Assembly: GCF_001905445.1 (NCBI RefSeq)
Contig: NZ_LIVQ01000001.1
Location: forward strand, 806,001 to 870,000
Source of the DNA: Streptomyces sp. CB00455
GTDB lineage: Bacteria; Actinomycetota; Actinomycetes; Streptomycetales; Streptomycetaceae
DNA length: 64,000 nt
Reading direction: 5' to 3'
Positions 10,790 to 18,442 of this stretch are shown piece by piece. Both the position numbers and the translations under genes were made by a program. Each line of letters opens with the position of its first letter. The first letter of the stretch is position 1. Below the pieces are notes generated by a model. That model did not search any database and was not told where the DNA came from. It was given only the letters and a program-made list of their open reading frames with translations.

Positions 10790-12292
10790 TCACCGCTCCG
10801 ACTTCACCACCCGCACGCTCTTGACCTCGGAATCGACCGCGTCCGGGACCACCATGCCGGCGTCGACCCCGCTGCGCAGGTAGCGCAGGACCTCTTCGTT
10901 CATCCGCTCCCCGGGCAGCACGACCGGGATCCCCGGGGGGTACGGAGTGATCATCTCGGAGGCGACGCGGCCGACCGCCTTCTGCCAGGGGACCTGCTCC
11001 GTCTCGGCGAAGAACGCGTCGCGGGGCAGCAGCACCTGTTCGAGCCGCAGAGCCGCGGGCGACGGCACCTCGACCGGGCCGGCGGCCCCCGCCGGGCTCT
11101 GAGAGCCCCGCCGGTGCTGCGGGCCGGAGACGGAGAGGTCCTTGAGCGCCGCCAGCAGCGTTACGGTCGTCTCCCCGTCGTCCGCATGCGTCAGCTGCGC
11201 GCTGATCCGGCGGTGGTCGGACAGGTGCAGGTCGATGTGGTGCTCCTTGCGCAGCCAGTCGGCCGCCGCGTACCCGGTCGTGCCGAGGGCGGTGATGTCG
11301 ATGATGATCTGGAGCGGGTCCATGTCGTCCGCCCGGCCCGGCGCACAGAAGTCGTCCCTGCCGTGCACGTGCAGGCCGGGGATCTCAGCGATGCGGGCCC
11401 GTACGGAGTGGGCGAGGCCGAGGGCGTCGTCGTAGATCTCGCGACCCTGCTCCACCATCTGCCGGCGCCAGCCGTCCAGCGCCGCGTAGATGAGGACGGA
11501 CGGGCTTGTGGTGCCGAGGAGGTCCTCCCGGCTGGAGAGCACCTCGGGGCGGACCAGATCGCCCTGGAGGTGGAACACCGACGCCTGCTCGATGCCCGAA
11601 CCCATCTTGTGGACGGAAGTGACGCAGACGTCCGCTCCCGCGTCCATGGCCCAGGTGGGCAGGTCGGGGTGGAAGGGCAGGTGCGCGCCCCACGCCTCGT
11701 CCACGATGAGCGGCCTGCCGTGTCGGTGGCAGACCTCGGCAATGGCCCGCAGATCGGAGCAGGTGCCGTAGGGGGTGGGGGTCGTGACGAGCGCTCCGCG
11801 GGCATCGGGGTGTTCGCGGAAGGCCGCCTCGAACGCCTCGGGCGACGGCGGGTGGGCCAGGTGGAGTTCCGGGTCCCACTGGGGGTCGACCCAGATCGGC
11901 TCGATGCCGGAGAGGACCAGGCCCGACACCACGGCCTTGTGCGCGTCGCGGCCGACGAGGAGCTTCTCGTGCGGGCCCGCCACGGACAGCATGGCGGACT
12001 TCACGGACAGGGAGCTGCCGCAGGTGGAGAAGAAGGCGTGTTCGGCCCCGACCGCGTCGGCCATCAGCGCCTGGGCCTCTTCGAGGATCCCCCGGGAGGC
12101 GGTGCGGTCGTCCAGTCCGCTCGTGGCCAGCACGTCCGAGAGGAACACGGCCTCTCCGAGGACGGCACTGACCCGCGGATCCACCCCGCGCGTCAGCTTG
12201 TGCCCGGGAGGTGTGAAAGCGGTCTCCCCCCGACGGTGGTAGGCGGCCAGAGCTTCCAGCACCGGGGCTTTCGAATGATCCATGCCGTGCAT
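10790..12292 (-). CDS. PLP-dependent Orn/Lys/Arg decarboxylase family protein
   Basis: 500-residue fold-type I PLP enzyme. From ATG 12292 (preceded by GAGAGG) the family start 'FTPPGHKLTRG' follows at residues 26-36. PLP-site features are Asp198 in 'IVDEAWGAH' and the Schiff-base Lys229 in 'TSVHKMGSG'. The length fits the compact Gram-positive SpeA/Cad-like decarboxylases that act on arginine, lysine or ornithine to give polyamine precursors. An in-frame extension upstream of 12292 overlaps the divergent gene's leader and lacks conserved sequence, so it is left out. It shares a 124-bp divergent region with an M20 hydrolase. Substrate not determined. Confidence 0.88.
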   Translation of the reverse strand: MHGMDHSKAPVLEALAAYHRRGETAFTPPGHKLTRGVDPRVSAVLGEAVFLSDVLATSGLDDRTASRGILEEAQALMADAVGAEHAFFSTCGSSLSVKSAMLSVAGPHEKLLVGRDAHKAVVSGLVLSGIEPIWVDPQWDPELHLAHPPSPEAFEAAFREHPDARGALVTTPTPYGTCSDLRAIAEVCHRHGRPLIVDEAWGAHLPFHPDLPTWAMDAGADVCVTSVHKMGSGIEQASVFHLQGDLVRPEVLSSREDLLGTTSPSVLIYAALDGWRRQMVEQGREIYDDALGLAHSVRARIAEIPGLHVHGRDDFCAPGRADDMDPLQIIIDITALGTTGYAAADWLRKEHHIDLHLSDHRRISAQLTHADDGETTVTLLAALKDLSVSGPQHRRGSQSPAGAAGPVEVPSPAALRLEQVLLPRDAFFAETEQVPWQKAVGRVASEMITPYPPGIPVVLPGERMNEEVLRYLRSGVDAGMVVPDAVDSEVKSVRVVKSER

Positions 12293-12416
12293 TTGCCCCC
12301 TCTCCCGGGAGGAAAACGGCCCGTCCGCGCGGCACGCGGGCCTCGCGCGGCCCGGGCGGACGCGTGAGCGGCCGCCGAATGGACACAAGCACCGACGGAG
12401 CTGCCGAGGAGGAAAC

Positions 12417-13610
12417 GTGGGCGACCCGTCCGAAGACCTGTACACGCGACTGCGCCGGGAGTGCGCCCGCCGGGCGGACGACCTGTGGGAGGTCGGCCGC
12501 GCCCTGCACGCGAATCCCGAGCCCGCCTACGAGGAGCACGGCGCTGCCCGTCTGCTCGCCGGCCAGCTCCGCCGGGCCGGGTTCGAAGTCGAGCGCGGGG
12601 TCGCCGGGCTCGACACGGCTTTCCTGGCCCGCTCGCAGAAGGGGCCCGGGCGGTGCGTGGCGCTGCTCATGGAGTACGACGCGCTGCCGGACCTCGGGCA
12701 CGCCTGCGGTCACAACCTGATCGCCGCGGCCGGGCTGGGAGCCGCGCTCGCGCTGCACGCCGTCCTCGGCGAGGACTCGGGCAGCGTCCTGGCCGTCGGG
12801 ACTCCGGCCGAGGAGCGGGGCGGGGGCAAGGTCGCGCTGGCCGACGCCGGGGTGTTCGACGGGGTGGACGCGGCGCTGATGTTCCATCCGGGCGTGCACG
12901 ACTGGTCGTGGGCGCCGCTGACGGCCCAGACCCAGGTGCGGGTGGGCTTCCACGGCCGGGCCGCGCACCCGACGGGCGATCCGACCGGCGGGATCGACGC
13001 CCTGGCCGCCCTCGTCCAGTTGTTCAACACCGCGGCGGTGGTGAGCAGGCGCCTGCCGCCGGCCTCGCACGTGCAGGGGATCGTGACCGAAGGGGGCACC
13101 GCGACCAACATCGTGCCGGCCTACGCCGAGGGCCTGTTCGGACTGCGGGCGGCCACGACCACCGCGCTCGACTCCCTGGTCGCCGAGGTCGGCGGCTGGG
13201 CCGAAGGTGTGGCGGCCGCGACCGGCACCACGGTGGAGGTGACCCGTCTGGGCCGGGGCTACGCCCACTTCCGCGACAGCGACGTCCTCTCGGAGCGGTT
13301 CGCCCGGCACATCGCCCGGTCCGGCATCCGGCTCACCGAGCCCGTCGGCGGGGTGTTCCTCGGTTCGTCCGACATCGGCGACGTGAGCGTGCGGGTCCCC
13401 GCCATCCATCCCTTCGTGGCCATCCTGGGCGATGGGGCATCGGACCACACCCCCGCCTTCGCACGGGCCGCGGCCTCGGGGCGCGGCCGCGAGGTGATGC
13501 TCGCGGCCGCCGAGGCCCTGGCCTGCACGGCGGCTGATGTCCTCACCGACGCGGGGCTCTCGGCCCGGGCCTGGGAGCGGTTGCGCGAGCAGGAGGCGGC
13601 CGGGCTCTGA
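12417..13610 (+). CDS. M20 family metallo-amidohydrolase
   Basis: 397 residues. I chose GTG 12417 because GAGGAGG lies 4 nt upstream; longer in-frame starts have no such site. It is a di-metal peptidase/amidohydrolase of the M20D (ACY1L2/aminoacylase) type: 'HACGHN' at residues 95-100 gives metal ligands, 'EERGGGK' the catalytic and metal Glu pair, and 'FHPG' a further His. The dimerisation domain sits in the middle ('HGRAAHPTGDPTGGIDAL'). It probably cleaves an N-acyl or dipeptide amide bond in the cytoplasm. The divergent neighbour is an amino-acid decarboxylase; a link through amino-acid conjugates is possible but not shown. Confidence 0.87.
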   Translation: MGDPSEDLYTRLRRECARRADDLWEVGRALHANPEPAYEEHGAARLLAGQLRRAGFEVERGVAGLDTAFLARSQKGPGRCVALLMEYDALPDLGHACGHNLIAAAGLGAALALHAVLGEDSGSVLAVGTPAEERGGGKVALADAGVFDGVDAALMFHPGVHDWSWAPLTAQTQVRVGFHGRAAHPTGDPTGGIDALAALVQLFNTAAVVSRRLPPASHVQGIVTEGGTATNIVPAYAEGLFGLRAATTTALDSLVAEVGGWAEGVAAATGTTVEVTRLGRGYAHFRDSDVLSERFARHIARSGIRLTEPVGGVFLGSSDIGDVSVRVPAIHPFVAILGDGASDHTPAFARAAASGRGREVMLAAAEALACTAADVLTDAGLSARAWERLREQEAAGL

Positions 13611-13698
13611 GAGGGACACCCGGACGAGTGCGGCGGGGAACCGGGTGACGTGAGGTCATCGGGCGTGTGCCCCCCGTCGCGCCGGGTACGCGCCCCCC

Positions 13699-14979
13699 AT
13701 GCCCCTTCTCAAGAACTCCGTGGCTCCCTGGAGCGACAGCACGCTCGCTCTCCTGGCCCACGGCTACGCCTGGATGCCCAACCGGATGCGGAACGCGGTC
13801 GACGGCACGTTCAGGACGCGCCTGCTCGGCCGGCCCACGATCGCCCTGCGCGGCCCGGAGGCGGTGGACTTCTTCTACGACGAGAAGCACGTCCTGCGGA
13901 CCGCCGCCCTGCCGGATCCCGTCCTGGACACCCTCTTCGGCCAGGGCGCCGTGCATACCCTCGACGGCGACGCGCACCGGGTACGCAAAGCGATGTTCCT
14001 CGCTCTCCTGCAGGACGAGGCGGGTGTCGCCGCGCTGGGCGAGCACGTCGGCCGGCGGTGGCGCGAAGCGGTGTCCGGGCGCGCGCCCGGCCGTGTGAAG
14101 CTGTTCGACGTGGCCGCCGAGGTCCTGGCCCGCGCCGTCTGCGACTGGGCGGACGTGCCGCTGTCCGACGCGGCGGCCGCCGAGATGGCGCGCGACTGCG
14201 CGTCCATGGTCGACGGCTTCGCCACACCCGGCCCCCGCCACCTGCGCGCCCGGCGGGCCCGGCGCCGCCAGGAGGAAGCGCTGGCGAGCCTGATCGCCAC
14301 CGTCCGCGGGACGCCGCGGGCCCCGGCGGCCTCCGAGTTCCCGGAGACGGACGGAGCGGGCTCGGCCCTGGAGGCCGTGGCCCGCCACCGCGACCTGGAC
14401 GGGAACCTCCTGGACCCGCACACCGCCGCCGTGGAGCTGCTGAACATCATCCGGCCGACGGTGGCGGTCGCCTGGTTCGCCACCTTCGCCGCGCACGCGC
14501 TGCACCGCTGGCCCCCCCACCGCGACCTGCTGCGCTCCGACCCCCAGGGGGCCTACGCCGAGGCGTTCGCGCACGAGGTCCGGCGCTTCTACCCCTTCGC
14601 CCCCTTCGTGGGCGGCCTCGCGGCCCGGGACCTGACCTGGCGCGGCGAAAGCGTCGCGAAGGACACCCTGGTCCTGCTCGACCTCTACGGCCAGAACCAC
14701 GACCCCGCGCTGTGGGAGCACCCGTACCGGTTCGACCCCCACCGCTTCACCGGCCCGCAGGACCCGCAGGGCAGGCTGGACGACCTGGTCCCCCAGGGCG
14801 GCGGCGATCCGGCGCGCGGCCACCGCTGCCCCGGCGAGGCCGTCACGGTGACGGCGCTCGCGGTCATCGTGACGGAGCTGGCGCGACTCGACTACGGCGT
14901 CCCCGACCAGGACCTGACCATCTCCCTGTCCCGCATGCCGACCCTCCCGCGCAGCGGTTTCGAGCTGGACCTGGCCTGA
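13699..14979 (+). CDS. CYP152-type peroxygenase cytochrome P450 (fatty acid hydroxylase or decarboxylase)
   Basis: 426-residue P450. The heme-binding loop 'GGGDPARGHRCPGE' puts the thiolate Cys at 377. The I-helix carries 'IIRPTVAV' with Arg252-Pro253 in place of the usual acid-alcohol pair, the hallmark of the H2O2-driven CYP152 fatty acid peroxygenases (P450-BSbeta, P450-SPalpha, OleT). In the substrate region 'FGQGAVHTLDG', Phe80 and His86 match Phe79 and His85 of OleT, where most hydroxylases have Gln. It may therefore make terminal alkenes as well as or instead of hydroxy acids. No redox partner is nearby, as expected for a peroxygenase. The family call is firm; the reaction is inferred. 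Confidence 0.9.
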   Translation: MPLLKNSVAPWSDSTLALLAHGYAWMPNRMRNAVDGTFRTRLLGRPTIALRGPEAVDFFYDEKHVLRTAALPDPVLDTLFGQGAVHTLDGDAHRVRKAMFLALLQDEAGVAALGEHVGRRWREAVSGRAPGRVKLFDVAAEVLARAVCDWADVPLSDAAAAEMARDCASMVDGFATPGPRHLRARRARRRQEEALASLIATVRGTPRAPAASEFPETDGAGSALEAVARHRDLDGNLLDPHTAAVELLNIIRPTVAVAWFATFAAHALHRWPPHRDLLRSDPQGAYAEAFAHEVRRFYPFAPFVGGLAARDLTWRGESVAKDTLVLLDLYGQNHDPALWEHPYRFDPHRFTGPQDPQGRLDDLVPQGGGDPARGHRCPGEAVTVTALAVIVTELARLDYGVPDQDLTISLSRMPTLPRSGFELDLA

Positions 14980-15082
14980 TCGCTCCCCGCCGGACGCGGA
15001 AACCGCCGCGGGACCGCCTGCCGCGGCCGAAGACCGCCTCCGGCCGCGGAGTGCGCCCGGAGGGGACGGGTAGGGGCTGGGC

Positions 15083-15274
15083 ATGAACGAGACGAATCGG
15101 TGGCGTCCCGGTGAGATCGTGCCGCAGAGCGGGATCTACGCCTGCGACTGCGGCCGGGAACACCTGTGGAGCAAGAGCACGGATGTCCGCGGACACCACT
15201 TCCCGCCCCTGCCGTACGACTGCTCGGGCAAGGCCTGGACGCTGCGCACGCAGGCGCACCCCGACGACGACTGA
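15083..15274 (+). CDS. Small hypothetical protein with Cys/His cluster (63 aa)
   Basis: ATG 15083 follows a G-rich stretch that can act as ribosome-binding site. The protein 'MNETNRWRPGEIVPQSGIY' then shows 'CDCGREH', a His pair, and a later Cys, which together could hold one zinc ion in a ribbon-like fold. Similar short proteins beginning with 'W-x-P-G-E-x-x-P-x-S-G-x-Y' are common in actinobacteria, with no known role. Convergent with the S9 peptidase gene. Confidence 0.7.
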   Translation: MNETNRWRPGEIVPQSGIYACDCGREHLWSKSTDVRGHHFPPLPYDCSGKAWTLRTQAHPDDD

Positions 15275-15321
15275 AGGCCGGCTCCGGCTTCCCGGGCACG
15301 GCTCCCGGGCTCCGGGCCCGG

Positions 15322-15347
15322 GGCCCGGTCATGAGGCCCGGTCATGA
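15322..15347. repeat. 13-bp tandem direct repeat covering the S9 peptidase stop codon
   Basis: GGCCCGGTCATGA occurs twice head to tail (15322-15334 and 15335-15347). On the minus strand the right copy contains the TGA stop of the S9 peptidase gene and the left copy a second TGA just beyond it. It probably arose by slippage or duplication. Confidence 0.7.
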
Positions 15348-18300
15348 GGCCGGGCTGCGGCCGAGGTGCCGCTCCAGCCAGTCCGCGGCGGCACGTCGAT
15401 AGAGCCGCCGGTTGTCCGCTCGCAAGAACTCGTGGCCCTCGTTGCGCAGGGTCAGCTGCCGGGCCGGTACGCCGCGCTCACGCGCCGCGCGGACGAACTG
15501 CTCCGACTCCGTCGGCGGCACGTTGGTGTCGTGTTCGCCGTGGACGGCCAGCAGGGGGGCGCGCAACTGGTCGACGCGGCTCATCGGGGACAGGGCCCGC
15601 AGCAGCTCGCGGTCGTGTTCCGGGTGGCCGTACTTGGCGGCGGCGGACTGCGCGATCCACGGTTCGGTGCCCGAGAAGAAGGTGGCGAAGTCCGACATCC
15701 CGCAGACGGCGACCCCCGCCCGGAACAGTTCCGGATGCCACACCAGCGAGGCCATGGTGAGGTAGCCGCCGTACGAGCGGCCCATCACCCCCAGCCGCAG
15801 GGGGTCGGCGTACCCGAGGGAGACCACGTGCGCGGCGCAGTCGGCGACGTCGTCGATCGCCGCGAACCGGCCGGCGCCCAGGTCGGCGTCCACGAAGGAC
15901 CGCCCCCAGCCGCCGGAGCCGCGGACGTCGGGGGCGAACACGTCCAGGCCCCTGCCGAGGAGCTCGTGGTAAAGGGGGCTGAACACGGGCCGTTCCTGTT
16001 CTTCCGGCCCGCCGTGGAGGTGGATCACGCACGGGGCGGGCCGGCCCGGTTCTTGATCCGGAGCCCGGTAGTACCAGCCCCCGAGCACCAGTCCGTCCCG
16101 GGCCCGGCAGCGCAGGGGCACCGGCCGTACGGGAGGGCGCCCGGGCGGGGCCGCGTCGGCGTCCCGCGCCGACCAGCCGACGCGCGCGGGTTCCAGGACG
16201 CCGTCGAGCCGCCAGATGCCGGGCCTGCGGCGGGATCCCGACAGGGCGGCGAAGAGGCCGCCGCGTTCCAGTGCCGCCATGCGGGTGACGACTTCGTGGG
16301 GTAGGACCGGGCGCTGGTGCGGTACCACGTCCCCGTCGGTGTGGGTGAGGGGGAGCCCGACGCTCTCCAGCCGGCTCGTGCCGTGCGCGTTCCAGGCCAG
16401 GACGGCCCACCGGCCGTGGTCGGGGACGGCGAGGAGGTCGAGCCCGGACTCCTCGCGCTCGACCGCGACGGAAAGGCCCCGGCAAGTCCCCTCCTCGTCC
16501 AGCCGGGCCCGCAGCAGGGCCGCGAATTCCCGTTCGGCGTCGCTGCGCAGCCACAGGGTCCGTGCGTCGGCGGAGAACCGGCCGATCCAGGGGTCCCCGT
16601 CGGCGACGTGCAGCGCGAAGGTGGTGCGGCCCGAGGCGGTGTCGAGGACGAGGGCCTCGCGGCGGCCGCGCGGGCCCCGGCGGACGAGCGCGAAGCGGCC
16701 GTCCGCGCTCATGTCGCACACGCGCAGGGAGGCTGCCCCGGCCTCGCTGTACAGCAGCACGGGTGCGTTCGCTCCGTCCGGGTCGACCAGGTAGGCGGCC
16801 AAGCCGCCACCGCCATCCGCGCCCAGACCCGGGACCGCGGCACGGGCTCCGTCTGTACCAAGACCCGGCACCGCGGCGCGGGCACCATCCGCGCCGAGAC
16901 CCGGAACCGCGGCGCGGCCATCGTCCGTGCGGGCCGGGCCGGTCAGGGGCGGCATGGTGCCCGGCCGGGCGGCTGGGTGCGGGGCACCCGCGCCGAGCAG
17001 GGTCGCGGGGCCGCCGCGTTCGGACCAGGCGGCCCCGGGAGCGCTCGCCCCGGCGCCGGGCGCGCCGCCGGCGTCCGGCGGCAGGTGTCCCGGCCCGGCG
17101 TGTTCCGCGCCCGTCGCGGAGGGCTGGGCGACCGTGACGGTCAGTGCGGCGCCGTCCCGCGTCCAACAGCCGAGGTGCGCCGAGCCTCCCGGTTCGGCGC
17201 CCGCGAGCACCTGGCGTCCGGTTCCGTCCGGACGCACCACCAGCACACGGGTGTGCTCGCCGCCGCCCGGCGCCGAGGTGTAGGCGATCCAGCGCCCGTC
17301 GGGTGACCAGGAGACCTCGGTCACCGGCTCCGGGTCCCCGTCCAGCACGTGGGCCTCGGTCCCCCGGGCGGGTCCGCTCCACAGCTGCGGGACGCCGGCG
17401 CGGTCGCAGATGAACGCGACGTGCTCGCCGGTGGGGTCGGCGGAGGGGTACCAGCACCCGTGGGCGGTGAGGAGGGTCGGCGGATCGGCGCTGCGGTGGT
17501 CGGACATCCGGACCGGCACGGGGGCGGGCGCGGGCGGCCCGGCGGACGGCGCGCCCCCCACCGCGCCAACCGCAGCCGACGGGCCCTCCAGGCCCCCCAC
17601 CCCAAACCCCGACACGGAGCCCGGCACGTGCCCGGGCGCCCGGCCCGACGCGGAGCCGGCGGCTGGGCCCGAGGCTGACCCCGGCGCCCGGCCCGACGCG
17701 GTACCCGAGGCTGACCCCGGCGCCCGGCCCGACGCGGTGCCCGAGGCTGGCCCCCGCGCGTTGCCCGACGCGGTGCCCGGGACTCGGCCCGGCGTATGCC
17801 CCAGGGCGGAGCCGGGCGCCTGACCCGACGCAGACCCCGCGGCTCGGCCCGGCGCCTGGCCCGGCGCGGAACCCAGGGCTTGGCCCGGCCTGCCGCTCAG
17901 CGCGGAGCCCGGGGCTTTGCCCGGCCCGGAGCCCGGCTCTCGCCCCGGCGCATGGCCCACTGGGGAGCCCGGCACGTGTCCCGGCGCCCGGCCCGACGCT
18001 GATCCCGGCACCGGGCCCGGCATGGAGCCCGGGCCTTGACCCGGCGTTTGGTCCGACGCTGATTCCGGCGCCCGGCCCAGCGGGGATTCCGGCGCATGGC
18101 CCAATGGGGAGCCCGGCACGTGTCCCGGCGCCCGGCCCGATGCTGATCCCGGCACCGGGCCCGGCATGGAGCCCGGGCCTTGACCCGGCGTCGGATCGGA
18201 CGCTGATTCCGGCGCCCGGCCCGACGCTGATTCCGGCGCGGGGCCGGACGCGGGTGCCGGCGTCCGGCCCGACACGGGTGTCGGCGCGGGGCTCGGCGGG

Positions 18301-18386
18301 TGGTCCGGCGCGGGGCCCGCCGCAGGCGGCACGGCATTCGGCGCCCCGAGCGCGCGCTCCGGCGGTTTCGTGTGGTCCGGGGGCAT
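15342..18386 (-). CDS. S9 family prolyl-oligopeptidase-like peptidase with long repetitive N-terminal extension
   Basis: 1014 residues from ATG 18386, chosen because GAGAGG precedes it by 6 nt; an alternative internal ATG at 17507, just before the conserved part, has no such site. Residues 1-293 are a Gly/Pro/Ala/Ser repeat region with units like 'GRAPGSASG'. Then comes a TolB-like propeller with 'WSPDGRWIAY', and a C-terminal alpha/beta hydrolase with nucleophile Ser871 in 'GRSYGGY', Asp in 'HGEHDTN' and His in 'NEGHEF'. Such enzymes cleave short peptides or act as acylaminoacyl peptidases. No signal peptide. It lies 56 nt behind the amidotransferase gene, so co-transcription is likely, and it may trim or hydrolyse the product of that pathway. 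Confidence 0.85.
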   Translation of the reverse strand: MPPDHTKPPERALGAPNAVPPAAGPAPDHPPSPAPTPVSGRTPAPASGPAPESASGRAPESASDPTPGQGPGSMPGPVPGSASGRAPGHVPGSPLGHAPESPLGRAPESASDQTPGQGPGSMPGPVPGSASGRAPGHVPGSPVGHAPGREPGSGPGKAPGSALSGRPGQALGSAPGQAPGRAAGSASGQAPGSALGHTPGRVPGTASGNARGPASGTASGRAPGSASGTASGRAPGSASGPAAGSASGRAPGHVPGSVSGFGVGGLEGPSAAVGAVGGAPSAGPPAPAPVPVRMSDHRSADPPTLLTAHGCWYPSADPTGEHVAFICDRAGVPQLWSGPARGTEAHVLDGDPEPVTEVSWSPDGRWIAYTSAPGGGEHTRVLVVRPDGTGRQVLAGAEPGGSAHLGCWTRDGAALTVTVAQPSATGAEHAGPGHLPPDAGGAPGAGASAPGAAWSERGGPATLLGAGAPHPAARPGTMPPLTGPARTDDGRAAVPGLGADGARAAVPGLGTDGARAAVPGLGADGGGGLAAYLVDPDGANAPVLLYSEAGAASLRVCDMSADGRFALVRRGPRGRREALVLDTASGRTTFALHVADGDPWIGRFSADARTLWLRSDAEREFAALLRARLDEEGTCRGLSVAVEREESGLDLLAVPDHGRWAVLAWNAHGTSRLESVGLPLTHTDGDVVPHQRPVLPHEVVTRMAALERGGLFAALSGSRRRPGIWRLDGVLEPARVGWSARDADAAPPGRPPVRPVPLRCRARDGLVLGGWYYRAPDQEPGRPAPCVIHLHGGPEEQERPVFSPLYHELLGRGLDVFAPDVRGSGGWGRSFVDADLGAGRFAAIDDVADCAAHVVSLGYADPLRLGVMGRSYGGYLTMASLVWHPELFRAGVAVCGMSDFATFFSGTEPWIAQSAAAKYGHPEHDRELLRALSPMSRVDQLRAPLLAVHGEHDTNVPPTESEQFVRAARERGVPARQLTLRNEGHEFLRADNRRLYRRAAADWLERHLGRSPAS
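16815..16925 (-). repeat. 36-bp tandem repeat inside the peptidase propeller
   Basis: Three near-identical copies of a 12-residue unit, 'ARAAVPGLGADG' with A/T variation, sit in a loop of the propeller domain of the S9 peptidase gene. The copies stay in frame and differ mostly at synonymous positions, which points to an older expansion retained as coding sequence. Confidence 0.65.
17947..18221 (-). repeat. 144-bp-period direct repeat in the peptidase N-terminal extension
   Basis: A block of about 127-131 bp starting at 17947 recurs at 18091 with few differences, an offset of 144 bp or 48 codons, so the reading frame is kept. It is the longest of many shorter Gly-Pro-rich degenerate repeats between about 17550 and 18330. 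Confidence 0.75.
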
Positions 18387-18442
18387 GGCCCGCCTCTCCG
18401 CGGTGTGCGTCCGCTTCCGGGGTGTTGCGACCGCTCGGGTGA

